From: Rhodanobacteraceae bacterium
Lineage (GTDB): Bacteria; Pseudomonadota; Gammaproteobacteria; Xanthomonadales; Rhodanobacteraceae
DNA: 64,000 nucleotides
Assembly: GCA_030167125.1 (NCBI GenBank)
Contig: CP126531.1
Location: 2,706,578 to 2,770,577 of the forward strand
Direction: 5' to 3'
Both the position numbers and the translations under genes were made by a program. A model generated the notes under the pieces. The model was not told where the DNA came from and ran no database searches. It saw only the letters and a program-made list of their open reading frames with translations. Below are positions 47,270-56,602 of this stretch, one piece after another. The first letter of the stretch is position 1. Each line of letters starts with the position of its first letter.

Positions 47270-48683
47270 CATCTACATCGTGGACGACGACCGCGCGGTG
47301 CGCTTCGTGCTGGCGACGGCGCTGCGCGACGCGGGCCACCTTGTCACCGAATTCGTCGATGCCGATTCCGCGCGCCGGGCCCTGTGGCACGCGGTGCCGG
47401 ATCTCTTGATCAGCGACGTGCGCCTGCCCGGCGACAACGGCCTCAGCTTGTTGCGCGAAGCGAAGGCGGCGCACCCGACATTGCCGGTGATCGTGATGAG
47501 CGCCTATACCGACGTCGCGACCACCGCGGCGGCGTACCGCGAAGGCGCCGCGGATTACCTGGCCAAGCCGTTCGACCTCGCGCACGCGGTGTCTTCGGCA
47601 CAACGTGCGGTCAGCGAGTCGGTGCAGGCAGGGCAACCCTCGCGCACCGCGGTGCCGCGTCATGCGCTGCTCGGCGAAAGCCCGCCCATGCGTGAAGTGT
47701 TCCGCCTGATCGGACGCGTCGCGGCCAGCGACTTGAACGTGCTGATCACCGGCGAAACCGGCACCGGCAAGGAACTGGTGGCGCGCGCGCTGCACGAGGA
47801 AAGCGCGCGGCGCGCACGTCCGTTCGTCGCGCTCAATACCGCGGCGATCCCGGCCGAATTGCTGGAATCGGAATTGTTCGGCCACGAAGCCGGCGCCTTC
47901 ACCGGCGCGCATCGGCGCAGCGCGGGCCGCTTCGAACAGGCCGAAGGCGGCACGCTGTTCCTCGACGAAATCGGCGACATGCCGCTCGCTTTGCAAACGC
48001 GCTTGCTGCGCGTGCTGGCCGGCGGCGGGTTCTATCGCGTGGGCGGCCGCGAACTGATCACGAGCGACGTGCGCGTGCTGGCGGCGACGCATCAGGATCT
48101 CGACGCGAAGGTCGCGCGCGGCGAATTCCGCGCCGACCTGATGCACCGGCTCGACGTGCTGCGCATCCAACTGCCTTCCCTGCGCGAGCGGCGCGCGGAC
48201 ATTCCGCTGCTGGCGAAACAGTTTCTCGCCGATGCCGCGCGCGAATTGAAGCTGCCGGAAAAACACTTCACGCAGTCCGCACTGGAGGCTTTGAAGAAGC
48301 GCGATTTCCCCGGCAACGTGCGGCAGCTGGAAAACCTGTGCCGCCGGCTTGCGGTGATCGCAGCGGGCACCGCGATCCGGCGCGAAGACCTGGACGAGGC
48401 TGGAACGCGCGCCGCTTCATCGGCCACCGGCGCGCTGCCGTGGGAATCGGCATTGCGTGCCTGGGCCGATGCAGAGTTGGCGGGCGGTACGCGCAACGTG
48501 CATGCGCGCGCGCGCGAACGTTTCGAGCGCGTGCTGCTGGATGCCGCGCTGACCGCGCACGACGGCCATCGGCAGAATGCCGCGAAGGCGCTCGGCCTGG
48601 GGCGCAATACGCTGACGCGCAAGCTTGGAAGTTCGCGCAAAGGCCGGGACCGGGGACCGGCGACCGGCGACCGGAAAAGCTGA
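47262..48683 (+). CDS. ntrC: Nitrogen regulation response regulator NtrC
   Basis: 473 residues. Receiver with LLISDVRLPGDNG (Asp52), AAA+ sigma-54 activator domain with Walker A GETGTGKE (164-171) and GAFTGA (211-216) and a Fis-type helix-turn-helix at the C-terminus (DGHRQNAAKALGLGRNTLTRKL). It is expected to bind the glnA enhancer at 38445-38461. The last 15 or so residues (RKGRDRGPATGDRKS) are encoded by a GACCGGGGACCGG repeat and are not family sequence. ATG 47262 follows GGGAGGA. Confidence 0.94.
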   Translation: MGDIYIVDDDRAVRFVLATALRDAGHLVTEFVDADSARRALWHAVPDLLISDVRLPGDNGLSLLREAKAAHPTLPVIVMSAYTDVATTAAAYREGAADYLAKPFDLAHAVSSAQRAVSESVQAGQPSRTAVPRHALLGESPPMREVFRLIGRVAASDLNVLITGETGTGKELVARALHEESARRARPFVALNTAAIPAELLESELFGHEAGAFTGAHRRSAGRFEQAEGGTLFLDEIGDMPLALQTRLLRVLAGGGFYRVGGRELITSDVRVLAATHQDLDAKVARGEFRADLMHRLDVLRIQLPSLRERRADIPLLAKQFLADAARELKLPEKHFTQSALEALKKRDFPGNVRQLENLCRRLAVIAAGTAIRREDLDEAGTRAASSATGALPWESALRAWADAELAGGTRNVHARARERFERVLLDAALTAHDGHRQNAAKALGLGRNTLTRKLGSSRKGRDRGPATGDRKS

Positions 48684-48797
48684 AGCGCCACGCTTCGCCT
48701 GCAGTTCCCGAAGACACAGGCCATTTGCGATGTTCACGTCACGGCCAGCGAGTTGTTACGCTTCTGGTCCCCAGTCCCCGGTCCCCGGTCCCCCAAT
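48645..48797. repeat. Opposed GACCGGGGACCGG repeats flanking the ntrC end
   Basis: GACCGGGGACCGG (48649-48661) and GACCGG copies lie in the last codons of ntrC, and the complementary TCCCCGGTCCCCGGTCCC is found at about 48774-48793. The pair would form a long hairpin across the gap to the GNAT gene. Simple tandem repeats of this kind often vary in number. Confidence 0.6.
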
Positions 48798-48813
48798 CTC
48801 CAGCCGAGAAACC

Positions 48814-49278
48814 ATGCTCGTCACGATCCGCGCTGCCGACCCCGCTGACATCCCGTTCCTCGTCAACTGCAACGCCGCAATGGCGCTGGAAACCGAACAC
48901 AAGACCCTCGACCGCGAGGTGCTGACGCGCGGCACGCAGGCGGTGTTCGACGATCCGCGCCGCGGGTTTTATCTGGTCGCCGAGCTGGATGGCAGACCCG
49001 CGGGTTGCCTGCTGATTACCTACGAATGGAGCGACTGGCGCAACGGCGACTGGTGGTGGTTCCAGAGCGTGTACGTGACGAAAGCCGCGCGCCGCAGCGG
49101 CGTGTTCCGCGCGCTGTATGCGGATGTCGAACGCCGCGCGCGCGCCACTCCGAATGTGGTCGGCCTGCGGTTGTACGTCGAAGGCGACAACGCGCGTGCG
49201 TTGCAGACCTACGTATCGCTTGGCATGGAGGAAGAGGCGTACAAGATGCTGCGGCGCGGGTTTATCGAGTTCGCGTGA
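48814..49278 (+). CDS. GNAT-family acetyltransferase
   Basis: 154 residues from ATG 48814. Fold elements: TIRAADPADIPFLV at the start, GFYLVAELDGRPAGCLLITYEWSDWR, QSVYVTKAARRSGVFRALY (acetyl-CoA loop) and GLRLYVEGDNARALQTYVSLGME. The substrate is not evident. It sits after ntrBC but is separated by a repeat. Confidence 0.85.
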   Translation: MLVTIRAADPADIPFLVNCNAAMALETEHKTLDREVLTRGTQAVFDDPRRGFYLVAELDGRPAGCLLITYEWSDWRNGDWWWFQSVYVTKAARRSGVFRALYADVERRARATPNVVGLRLYVEGDNARALQTYVSLGMEEEAYKMLRRGFIEFA

Positions 49279-49286
49279 ATCCACAT

Positions 49287-49417
49287 CACGCCGTCATTCC
49301 GGGGCTCGCACCCGTTTCGCGGGTGCGAGGACCCGGAATCGGTTTCGAATCAGTGGCGGAGCATTGAAGCAAAAACCGATTCCGGATCGTCGCTGCGCGA
49401 CGTCCGGAATGACGACA
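49287..49417. repeat. Inverted palindromic repeat between GNAT and thiolase genes
   Basis: CGTCATTCCGG (49292-49302) is mirrored by CCGGAATGACG (49404-49414); inside are hairpins CTCGCACCCG-TTTCG-CGGGTGCGAG and the pair AATCGGTTT/AAACCGATT. This CGTCATTCCGG type is widespread between proteobacterial genes. Confidence 0.75.
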
Positions 49418-49446
49418 TAATTGCCGCTGGGCTGCGAGAGTTCGCC

Positions 49447-50730
49447 ATGATCCCCCAAACCCGCCGTGTCGCCGTGCTGGGCGGCGTGCGCATACCGTTC
49501 TGCAAGCGCGATACCGCGTACGCCGATCTCGGCAACTTCGGGATGAGCGTGGAAGTGCTGGGCGCGCTGGTCGAAAAGTTCGACCTGCACGGATTGGAAC
49601 TCGGCGAGGTCGCGTTCGGCGCGGTGATGAAGCATCCGGCCGACTGGAACCTCGCACGCGAGGCACTGCAATCGTCCGGCCTTGCGATGACGACGCCCGG
49701 CATCACCACCGCACGCGCGTGCGGCACGTCGCTCGACAACGCGATCCTGATCGCGCAGAAGATTGCGACCGGCCAGATCGAGGCCGGCATCGGCGGCGGC
49801 TCGGACACCACCAGCCAGGTGCCGCTGACCTATTCGAACCGGCTGCAGCAACGGCTGCTGGACTTGAATCGTGCGAAAACGTTCGGACAGAAACTGCGCG
49901 CGGCGACGCGCGGTTTTCGCCTGCGCGAACTGAAGCCGCAGGTGCCGGGCGTGGTCGAGCCGCGCACCGGCCTGTCGATGGGACAGCACTGCGAGAAGAT
50001 GGCGCGCGAATGGAAGATCGGCCGCGCCGAGCAGGATGAGTGGGCGCTGGGCAGCCATCGCAAGCTCGCGGCCGCGTACGCCACCGGCTTCTTCGATGAC
50101 CTGGTGATTCCGTTCCGCGGCGTCGCGCGCGACAACCTGCTGCGCGCCGACACCACGCTGGAAAAACTCGGCAGCCTGAAGCCCGCGTTCGATCGCAGCT
50201 CGGGTCACGGCACGCTCACCGCGGGCAATTCCTCCGCGCTGTCGGATGGCGCGGCGGCGGTGCTGCTGGCCAACGAGGAATGGGCGGCGGCGCGCAAGCT
50301 TCCGGTGCTGGCGTACCTCACGTTCGCGGAAGTCGCCGGCGTCGATTACGTGCACGGCGAAGGGTTGCTGATGGCGCCGACCATCGCGGTGCCGCGCATG
50401 CTGCAACGCGCCGGATTGAAATTGCAGGATTTCGATTTCTACGAAATCCACGAGGCCTTCGCGGCGCAGGTGCTGTGCCAGTTGCGCGCGTGGGAATCGG
50501 CCGAATATTGCAAGCAGCGCCTGGGACTGGATGCGCCGCTGGGTTCGATCGATCCCGCGAAGATCAACGTCAGCGGATCAAGCCTTGCGACCGGACATCC
50601 GTTCGCCGCGACCGGCGCGCGCATCGTGGCGACGCTGGCGAAGCTGTTGGCGCAGAAAGGTTCCGGCCGCGGGCTGATTTCGATCTGCACCGCGGGTGGG
50701 ATGGGTGTCGTTGCGATCCTCGAGCGATAA
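49447..50730 (+). CDS. Thiolase-family acyltransferase (FadI-like)
   Basis: 427 residues. The three thiolase signatures are present: ARACGTSLDN with the acylated Cys (near 90), YEIHEAFAAQVL with the first His, and CTAGGMGVVAIL with the second Cys, plus GHPFAATGARI. The length fits FadI (436) better than 390-residue acetoacetyl-CoA thiolases. It cleaves 3-ketoacyl-CoA or condenses acetyl-CoA. No FadJ/FadB partner follows; the next gene is convergent. Confidence 0.9.
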   Translation: MIPQTRRVAVLGGVRIPFCKRDTAYADLGNFGMSVEVLGALVEKFDLHGLELGEVAFGAVMKHPADWNLAREALQSSGLAMTTPGITTARACGTSLDNAILIAQKIATGQIEAGIGGGSDTTSQVPLTYSNRLQQRLLDLNRAKTFGQKLRAATRGFRLRELKPQVPGVVEPRTGLSMGQHCEKMAREWKIGRAEQDEWALGSHRKLAAAYATGFFDDLVIPFRGVARDNLLRADTTLEKLGSLKPAFDRSSGHGTLTAGNSSALSDGAAAVLLANEEWAAARKLPVLAYLTFAEVAGVDYVHGEGLLMAPTIAVPRMLQRAGLKLQDFDFYEIHEAFAAQVLCQLRAWESAEYCKQRLGLDAPLGSIDPAKINVSGSSLATGHPFAATGARIVATLAKLLAQKGSGRGLISICTAGGMGVVAILER

Positions 50731-50736
50731 GCCCGC

Positions 50737-51309
50737 TCAGGATATCTTGAACAGCGTCGGTTTCCAGGCACCGCTGGAATAGGAGTCGCGACGGCGGCGC
50801 TGCATCAATGCGATCGCCTCGGCGGCTTGCGCGTCTGCCCAGTCGGCGCGCTGCACCATCAGCTTGTCGGGATCGAGTCCGCGCGCGCGGGCCTCGTCCG
50901 CACGCCATGCGACGAAGTCGTCATAGGCTTCGATGACGAAACGAAGATCGTGCCGGCAAAGCTCGATCATGATGGCGTCGTCGAGGAAACCCAGCACCGG
51001 CACGGAATCCGGAATCAAATCCTGGGGATCGGCCAGGTACACCAGCGCGGCCAGCACGCGTTTCTGTTCGGCATCCGGCAGCTCGAAGCCGACGTCTTTC
51101 GTCATCGCGATCAGGGATTCCACCGTGCCCAGCCGTTCGGCGATGAACGGCGGCACGTGCGAACCCTGGTATTCGCGCAGCTGTTCCTGCGCCTCGGCGA
51201 TGATCTTGGCCGGGTCCTGGTCCTTGATGCGCGCCTGAATGTCGTGCGATGCCTTGATGAAGGGCCGCAGGTCGTCATCGCTCAGTTGGAGGTTGATGTC
51301 CAGCGACAT
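50737..51309 (-). CDS. YkvA-like DUF1232 protein
   Basis: 190 residues. The short DUF1232 module is LAALVYLADPQDLIPDSVPV followed by LGFLDDAIMIE (about 95-125). The flanks are helical and acidic or basic; no membrane segment is obvious, unlike many short YkvA proteins. Function unknown. It is tail to tail with the thiolase gene (6 bases). Confidence 0.82.
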   Translation of the reverse strand: MSLDINLQLSDDDLRPFIKASHDIQARIKDQDPAKIIAEAQEQLREYQGSHVPPFIAERLGTVESLIAMTKDVGFELPDAEQKRVLAALVYLADPQDLIPDSVPVLGFLDDAIMIELCRHDLRFVIEAYDDFVAWRADEARARGLDPDKLMVQRADWADAQAAEAIALMQRRRRDSYSSGAWKPTLFKIS

Positions 51310-51498
51310 GGTGGATTCCTCTGGCAGGCGGCTGAATCCGGCAGCCTACCGAGCGGCCTTTGGCCCGTCAATCACCTGCGCCGGGCTCGGCTTTCGTGAA
51401 AAGTCACGCCGCGGAGGGCCGCTCTGGTGCCTGGCGGAGTACCGGCCTCGACAACTCTGAGACGATCGTGAAGCGGCGTTCCACGGATGAACGCAAAT

Positions 51499-53337
51499 CT
51501 AAAGGATGCCCTGGATGCCCGCCCCGAACGCGGTGATGAAACGCGTGATGATGGCGCTGAGCGACAGGTTGACCTCGGGGAAATCGCCCACCGGCTGCCA
51601 GCACTTCAGGAAATCCGGATCGGTGGGCGGGACGGGTTGGCAACCGGGCTTCAACTGGTAATCCGTGGCGTAGCCGAACGGCCAGATGTCGAAGATCGGC
51701 AGGCTGCGCGAGACATCGCCGATGGCCTGGCTGACGTCGCCGATGATCGGGATCGGACGCCGCGGCGCGACCAGCCACGCGTTGCGCGGCGCCGCATCGC
51801 GCAGGATCGCCGCGCGCACCTGGCCGGCGAAGGCCTTGTCGTGGATGATCACGCCGTCCTCGGTGTTGTAGTGGGTCGAGCGCGGATCGAAGTTGTGCGA
51901 ACCGACCATCGCGATGCGGCCGTCGACCACCAGCGACTTCGCGTGCAGGCTGATGCGCGGTCCCTGGCCGCCGGGCTGGATCGGCGCGCGGCCGCCGTGG
52001 TGCGCGGAAGATTGTTCCGAGCCGAAACCGGACAGCCGGTTGTAGTCGCCCAACATCTCGTCGGCGTCGGCCGGGTGCGGCATCAGTTCGTGGATGCTGA
52101 AGCCGTAGTCGACCAGGAATTTCTTGTGGTGCTTGTACGACAGCGCGTACACCGGCAGCGCGTCGGTGGACGCCAGCGAATTGGTGGACACGATCACCTG
52201 CACCGGCGGCTGCTTCTGCTGCAGCGCCTTGAAGATCTTGCCGGCGCGTTTGGTCAGCACTAGGTACGGCGTCTGCAGCACGATCTGGTCGTGCGCATCC
52301 GAGATCATCTTCATCAGGTCGCGCGTCAGTTCGCGCGAATCCGGGCCGTGCACCGCCTCGTCCTTGGACGGCAGGTCGTAGAAGTAATCGACCAGCCCCA
52401 CGTTCAAGCTGTGGTCGAGCAGGTTGTCGGCAAGCCACTGCGGGTCTTCCGCCTCGGCGCGGGTGCTGGCCACGCGCTGCGGATCGGCGAAGCGCGGCTC
52501 CGTCCACGGCGCGGCGTCGAACGGATGCGCGAGGATGTCGGCGTTGACGTCCTTCAGGTGCGTCAGCGGCACCGCGCGATTGTTGTGCCAGAAGATTTCG
52601 AAGCTCTTCTCCATCTGGCGTCCCGCGATGCCCGCCACCAGCACGTCGCGGTCCAGGAAATCCATCTGCGGATCCCAGTCGTAGTAATCGTCGGCGTAGT
52701 TGCGCCCGCCCACGATGCCGACCTTGCCGTCGACCAGGAACAGCTTGTTGTGCATGCGCTGGTTGAACTTGTGGAAGCAGCACACGACGCTGGCGGTGTA
52801 TTCGACGAAATTGCTGCGGGCGCTGTCGAAGGTCGGGTTGTAAAGCTTGATGTGCAGGTTGCCGCTGGCGCGCGCGAGCCGCGACAGCAGTTGCGGATCG
52901 TTCAACGAACCCAGCTGGTCGGCGAGGATGCGCACCTTCACGCCGCGCCGCGCGGCCTCGACCAGTTCGTCCAGCACCAGCATGCCGGCGTCGTCCTTGG
53001 CCCAGATGTAGGTCTGGATGTCGATCGATTTCTGCGCCGCGCGAATGAGATTGATGCGCGCGGCCAGCGCGTTCTGTCCGATGTTGAGCAGCGTCACGGT
53101 GTTGCGCGGCGCAGCCGGCGTCGACGCCGCGATCGCGTTGTCGGCCTGCGCCATGAACGGAGAGGCTTCCGCGCAACGATCGGGCCTGTCGCAATCGACG
53201 CGGCTGTCGGCCGACATCGCGACGATGTTGTTGGCGCGCTGGATGCGCTTCGTCGAAAGCGGCGCGCAGCCCGCCAGCACCAGCGCGAAGGCGCAGACGA
53301 ACCACCCCAGTTTTGCGCGAACGGTCTTTCGCATCAC
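51499..53337 (-). CDS. Phospholipase D-family lipoprotein (cardiolipin synthase C-like)
   Basis: 612 residues. The lipobox LVLAGC (Cys 24 or so) marks a lipoprotein. Two HKD motifs are present: HNKLFLVDGKVGIVGGRNYAD and LHAKSLVVDGRIAMVGSHNFD. This two-domain layout with a lipoprotein signal is like ClsC (YmdC) of E. coli, which joins phosphatidylglycerol and phosphatidylethanolamine to cardiolipin. Its usual partner ymdB is absent, so the symbol is withheld. ATG 53337 or 53334. Confidence 0.88.
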   Translation of the reverse strand: MMRKTVRAKLGWFVCAFALVLAGCAPLSTKRIQRANNIVAMSADSRVDCDRPDRCAEASPFMAQADNAIAASTPAAPRNTVTLLNIGQNALAARINLIRAAQKSIDIQTYIWAKDDAGMLVLDELVEAARRGVKVRILADQLGSLNDPQLLSRLARASGNLHIKLYNPTFDSARSNFVEYTASVVCCFHKFNQRMHNKLFLVDGKVGIVGGRNYADDYYDWDPQMDFLDRDVLVAGIAGRQMEKSFEIFWHNNRAVPLTHLKDVNADILAHPFDAAPWTEPRFADPQRVASTRAEAEDPQWLADNLLDHSLNVGLVDYFYDLPSKDEAVHGPDSRELTRDLMKMISDAHDQIVLQTPYLVLTKRAGKIFKALQQKQPPVQVIVSTNSLASTDALPVYALSYKHHKKFLVDYGFSIHELMPHPADADEMLGDYNRLSGFGSEQSSAHHGGRAPIQPGGQGPRISLHAKSLVVDGRIAMVGSHNFDPRSTHYNTEDGVIIHDKAFAGQVRAAILRDAAPRNAWLVAPRRPIPIIGDVSQAIGDVSRSLPIFDIWPFGYATDYQLKPGCQPVPPTDPDFLKCWQPVGDFPEVNLSLSAIITRFITAFGAGIQGIL

Positions 53338-53452
53338 CCGCGCATCATACGGGCGCGCCGCATGTCTGAAAGAACCATACGGGCGGCTTTAGTGAGAAGT
53401 CAGGCCACGGAACTCCCGGCCACGGATGGCGGTTCAATGGCCGCGGTGATGT

Positions 53453-54100
53453 TCAGGACGCGGGGACGCCGGCATCCGGTCTCAAGTCTGGCGGGGCGGC
53501 GTGCATGGACGAACGCAAACCAATCACGATCCGCAAATCCAGCTCCACCTTGTCCGACAGCACGCCGCGCCAGCCGCGCATGCCGAATGCGGAGCGCGAG
53601 ATCGTGCCGCGCACGCGGATCACGCATTGCAGCGGTTGGCGCGGGCAGTCCGAAGGCTGCAGCGCCAGCGTCACCGGATGGCGTTCGCCGTGCAGGGCGA
53701 GCATGCCGCGCAGCGTGCCGCCCGCCGCCAGTTCGTCCAGGGGAAACGGGTCGGAATCGAAATGGATGGACGGGAACCGCGCCGCGTCGAAGAAGCCGGT
53801 GCCGAGCGCACGCGCGCGATCGTCGGCGTCGTCCATCCGCAGGCCATCGACCGCGAGGTCGGCATCGACGCGGCCGAGATCGGCGCCGATGTGCGTGTCG
53901 ATGCGGTGCAGCGTGCCCGACAGCGCGGGGAAGGTGCCGCGCACGTGGACGAACCAGAGTTTGCGCACGTCGAACTGGACCTGCGATTGCGCGGGATCGA
54001 TGGACCAGGTTTGCGTCGAGTCGGAGGTGTGCGCGACGCCGAACGCCGGCAGCAGCAACAGGGCCAGTGCCAGCGCCGCCTTCACGCTCAGGGCGACCAC
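53453..54100 (-). CDS. YceI-family periplasmic protein
   Basis: 215 residues. A signal peptide (VKAALALALLLLPAFGVAHT) leads into a lipocalin-like YceI barrel: WSIDPAQSQVQFDVRKLWF, VRGTFPALSGTLHRID, FFDAARFPSIHFDSDPF and LRGMLALHGERHPVTLAL. YceI proteins bind polyisoprenoids; the ligand here is unknown. Start GTG 54100 overlaps the sixA 3' end by 13 bases; GTG 54085 (VKAAL) is an equally good start. It is the last gene of a three-gene minus-strand operon. Confidence 0.88.
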   Translation of the reverse strand: MVALSVKAALALALLLLPAFGVAHTSDSTQTWSIDPAQSQVQFDVRKLWFVHVRGTFPALSGTLHRIDTHIGADLGRVDADLAVDGLRMDDADDRARALGTGFFDAARFPSIHFDSDPFPLDELAAGGTLRGMLALHGERHPVTLALQPSDCPRQPLQCVIRVRGTISRSAFGMRGWRGVLSDKVELDLRIVIGLRSSMHAAPPDLRPDAGVPAS

Positions 54101-54564
54101 AACGCGCGCAGGCGCCCGTGTCCCGGTTCCAGCGCGTCATCGGCGATGTCGATCCAGGCCAGCGCGGCCGGCGACATGCCGCGCGCGCCGGCCGAACGGC
54201 CTTCGGTCAAGAGGGCCAGCAACTGTTCCATGCCGGGATTGTGCCCGACCAGCAGGACCTGTCGCGCATCCGGCGCGTGGGTTTCAACCAGCGACAACAG
54301 TTCGCCCGGCGTGGCCCGGTAGATGCCCGGCAGGAATTGCGGCGTGCGGGTGCGCAATGCCGTGCACGCGGCATCCGCCGTCATCTGCGCGCGCCGCGCC
54401 GGCGAACACAACACCGCGTTCGGTTGCGCGCCCTGTTCGGCCAGCCAGGTGCCGACCGCGCGCGCCTGCGCCTGGCCGTGCACGCTGAGCGGACGCTCCG
54501 CGTCGCGTCCGTCCGGGCCGGCGTTCATGGCCTCGGCGTGCCGCAGCAACAACAATTCGCGCAT
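54088..54564 (-). CDS. sixA: Phosphohistidine phosphatase SixA
   Basis: 158 residues, like E. coli SixA (161). MRELLLLRHAEAMNAG carries the RHA catalytic histidine and LVGHNPGMEQLLALL the second. It removes phosphate from histidine in HPt domains or PTS proteins. ATG 54564 (MRELLLL) fits the family start; the open frame extends further upstream. Overlaps the yceI start and follows the unknown 361-residue gene by 13 bases. Confidence 0.92.
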   Translation of the reverse strand: MRELLLLRHAEAMNAGPDGRDAERPLSVHGQAQARAVGTWLAEQGAQPNAVLCSPARRAQMTADAACTALRTRTPQFLPGIYRATPGELLSLVETHAPDARQVLLVGHNPGMEQLLALLTEGRSAGARGMSPAALAWIDIADDALEPGHGRLRALWSP

Positions 54565-54577
54565 CGTCAGGGCCTGC

Positions 54578-55663
54578 TCATGGCCCGCTGGAGCCGGCGG
54601 AGGCAGGCGCGGCATCGGCGGGCGCATCGGTGGAAACGTTGTTGGCCCGCAGCGTTGCGAGGATCAGGCTGAGCTCGGTGCCGCCGTTGCCCGCCGCCGC
54701 GAGCCATTGCGTGGCCAGCGCCTGATCGGTGAGCGCGCGCTGCAAAAGGCTGGAATACGCCTGCACCTGCCAGGCCACGTCGCGGGCCGCCTGGTCGTTT
54801 TCCGCCTTCTTCGCGGGTTCGAGTTCACCTTGGATGTGCAGGCCGACCGCGCGTGCGATGGGACTCGATCCCCAGGTCAACGTGTGCGCGAGTTTCAGGC
54901 AAGCCTCACGCGTGTCGTGATGCTTGGCCACGGCGTCCTTGCTGCACGCATCCACCAGCGGCTTGAGGTTCGGGCGCAAATGGTTCTGGGTGGCGCTGGC
55001 CGCGACCAGCACGCGCACGCCATCGCCGTTGTCCGGCTGGCCATCGTGCGCACCCTGCATGGTGTCGGCCAGCGGCGGCAGCACTTCGACGGCCTTGGCG
55101 ACGCCGGCCAGCGCCTTGCCGTAATAGTCATCGTAGGCTTGCGTCGCGGCGGCTTTTTCCAGCGCGGCGTGCTCGGCCTTGGCGTCCTTGTTTTCGGCGG
55201 CGACGTCCATCGCCACGAGCCAGACCGCGGCGTTGCCGGCGGCGTTCTTCTTGAGGTAATCGAACGCTTTCGCGTTCGGGCAATCGTCCTTGTTCGTGCA
55301 CAGGTCCAAGCGCACCCACTGGGCGGCGGCACCGGCGTCGGGCGCGGTGGCCGCGCGTTCGCTCAGGGCATCGAAGTCCAGGCCCGGCGTCTGGTTCTTG
55401 AACGGCTTGCTGAGGATCGCGGCGCCCAGCAGGTAATCCGGATCGGCGCGCAGCGCGACCACGTTGACCAGGTCGTGCTGGTATTGCTGGATCGCCTCGA
55501 TGCGTTTCTGGTCCGCGGCCGACAGCTTCGGCTCCGGACCCGCCGTGCTGGCGATGCCTGGACTGCTTGCCGCGGAAGCCGGCGCGGTGAGTTGCGCGGC
55601 GGCCGGCAGGCTGCCGGCGGCGAACAGCGCGGCGAGGACGGCTGTGATCACGACGTTGCGCAT
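54578..55663 (-). CDS. Exported protein of unknown function
   Basis: 361 residues, not recognised. A signal peptide (NVVITAVLAALFAAGSLPAAAQ) is clear. The body is mostly helical, with a Cys pair (LCTNKDDCPNAKAF), a conserved-looking run PLVDACSKDAVAKHHD and an alanine-rich tail. The pattern of short helices resembles TPR-like repeats, but no motif is definite. Its gene leads the operon with sixA and yceI. Confidence 0.7.
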   Translation of the reverse strand: MRNVVITAVLAALFAAGSLPAAAQLTAPASAASSPGIASTAGPEPKLSAADQKRIEAIQQYQHDLVNVVALRADPDYLLGAAILSKPFKNQTPGLDFDALSERAATAPDAGAAAQWVRLDLCTNKDDCPNAKAFDYLKKNAAGNAAVWLVAMDVAAENKDAKAEHAALEKAAATQAYDDYYGKALAGVAKAVEVLPPLADTMQGAHDGQPDNGDGVRVLVAASATQNHLRPNLKPLVDACSKDAVAKHHDTREACLKLAHTLTWGSSPIARAVGLHIQGELEPAKKAENDQAARDVAWQVQAYSSLLQRALTDQALATQWLAAAGNGGTELSLILATLRANNVSTDAPADAAPASAGSSGP

Positions 55664-55756
55664 GATGGATACCGGTGGAGAAGTCGGGTGAAGCTAATGA
55701 CGAGTGGATGAATGCTTACTGGCCGGCGGCGCCCGCGCCGAAAGGCGCTGCGCGGT

Positions 55757-56602
55757 CTACGCGCGCAAGGCTTCGCGCATGAACTCCGGCTGCGCCAGCG
55801 CGGCACGGTGCACGTCCACGTTGTAGTAGCGTGTGGCGAACGGTTTCGCGGCGGCGTCGTGTTCGCGGAAGGCGTCGAGGCCGCCGTCCTTGCGCGCGAG
55901 CGTGCAGCTCCACCAGCCGGTCGGATAGCACGGCTGCGGGAACGGCAGCGTGCGGGTGCAGGAGAAGCCGACCTCACGCATCGCCTTGTGCATCGACTGG
56001 ATCAGATCCAGCAATACCAGCGGCGATTCCGATTGCTGCACCAGGATGCCGCCCTCGCGCAACGCGCGGAAGCAGTTCGCGTAGAACTTCGCATTGAACA
56101 GGCCTTCGGCCGGTCCGACCGGATCGGTCGAATCGACGATCACCACGTCCAGCGAATCGGGCGCGGCTTCGGCCATGTACTTGATGCCGTCGTCGAACAG
56201 CAGTTTCGCGCGTGGATCATGGTTCGATTCGCACAGTTCCGGGAAGTGCTTTTCGGCCAGCCGGGTCACCTGCTCGTCGATATCGATCTGTACCACCGAC
56301 TCCACTTCCGGGTGCCGCAACACCTCGCGCAAGGTGCCGCAGTCGCCGCCGCCGATGATCACCACGTTGCGCGGCGCGGCGTGCGTGTACAGCGCCGGGT
56401 GGGTCATCATCTCGTGGTAGAGGAAGTTGTCGCGGCTGGTGAGCATCACGCAGCCGTCGATCACCATCAGGTTGCCCCAGTCGGTGGTGCGGTAGATCTC
56501 GATGTGCTGGAACGGCGTGGAAGCCTCGGCGAGCTTGTCGTCCACGCGATAGCCGATGGAGGAACCGGAGGCTTCGTGCTTTTCGGTGAACCAGTTGGAC
56601 AT
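55757..56602 (-). CDS. speE: Spermidine synthase (polyamine aminopropyltransferase)
   Basis: 281 residues. It transfers an aminopropyl group from decarboxylated S-adenosylmethionine to putrescine. Motifs: MVIDGCVMLTSRDNFLYHEMMTH, VVIIGGGDCGTLREVLRH (cofactor site), DIDEQV and VDSTDPVGPAEGLF (catalytic Asp). ATG 56602 (MSNWFTEKH) fits the family. It diverges from speA with a 166-base shared promoter region. Confidence 0.96.
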   Translation of the reverse strand: MSNWFTEKHEASGSSIGYRVDDKLAEASTPFQHIEIYRTTDWGNLMVIDGCVMLTSRDNFLYHEMMTHPALYTHAAPRNVVIIGGGDCGTLREVLRHPEVESVVQIDIDEQVTRLAEKHFPELCESNHDPRAKLLFDDGIKYMAEAAPDSLDVVIVDSTDPVGPAEGLFNAKFYANCFRALREGGILVQQSESPLVLLDLIQSMHKAMREVGFSCTRTLPFPQPCYPTGWWSCTLARKDGGLDAFREHDAAAKPFATRYYNVDVHRAALAQPEFMREALRA

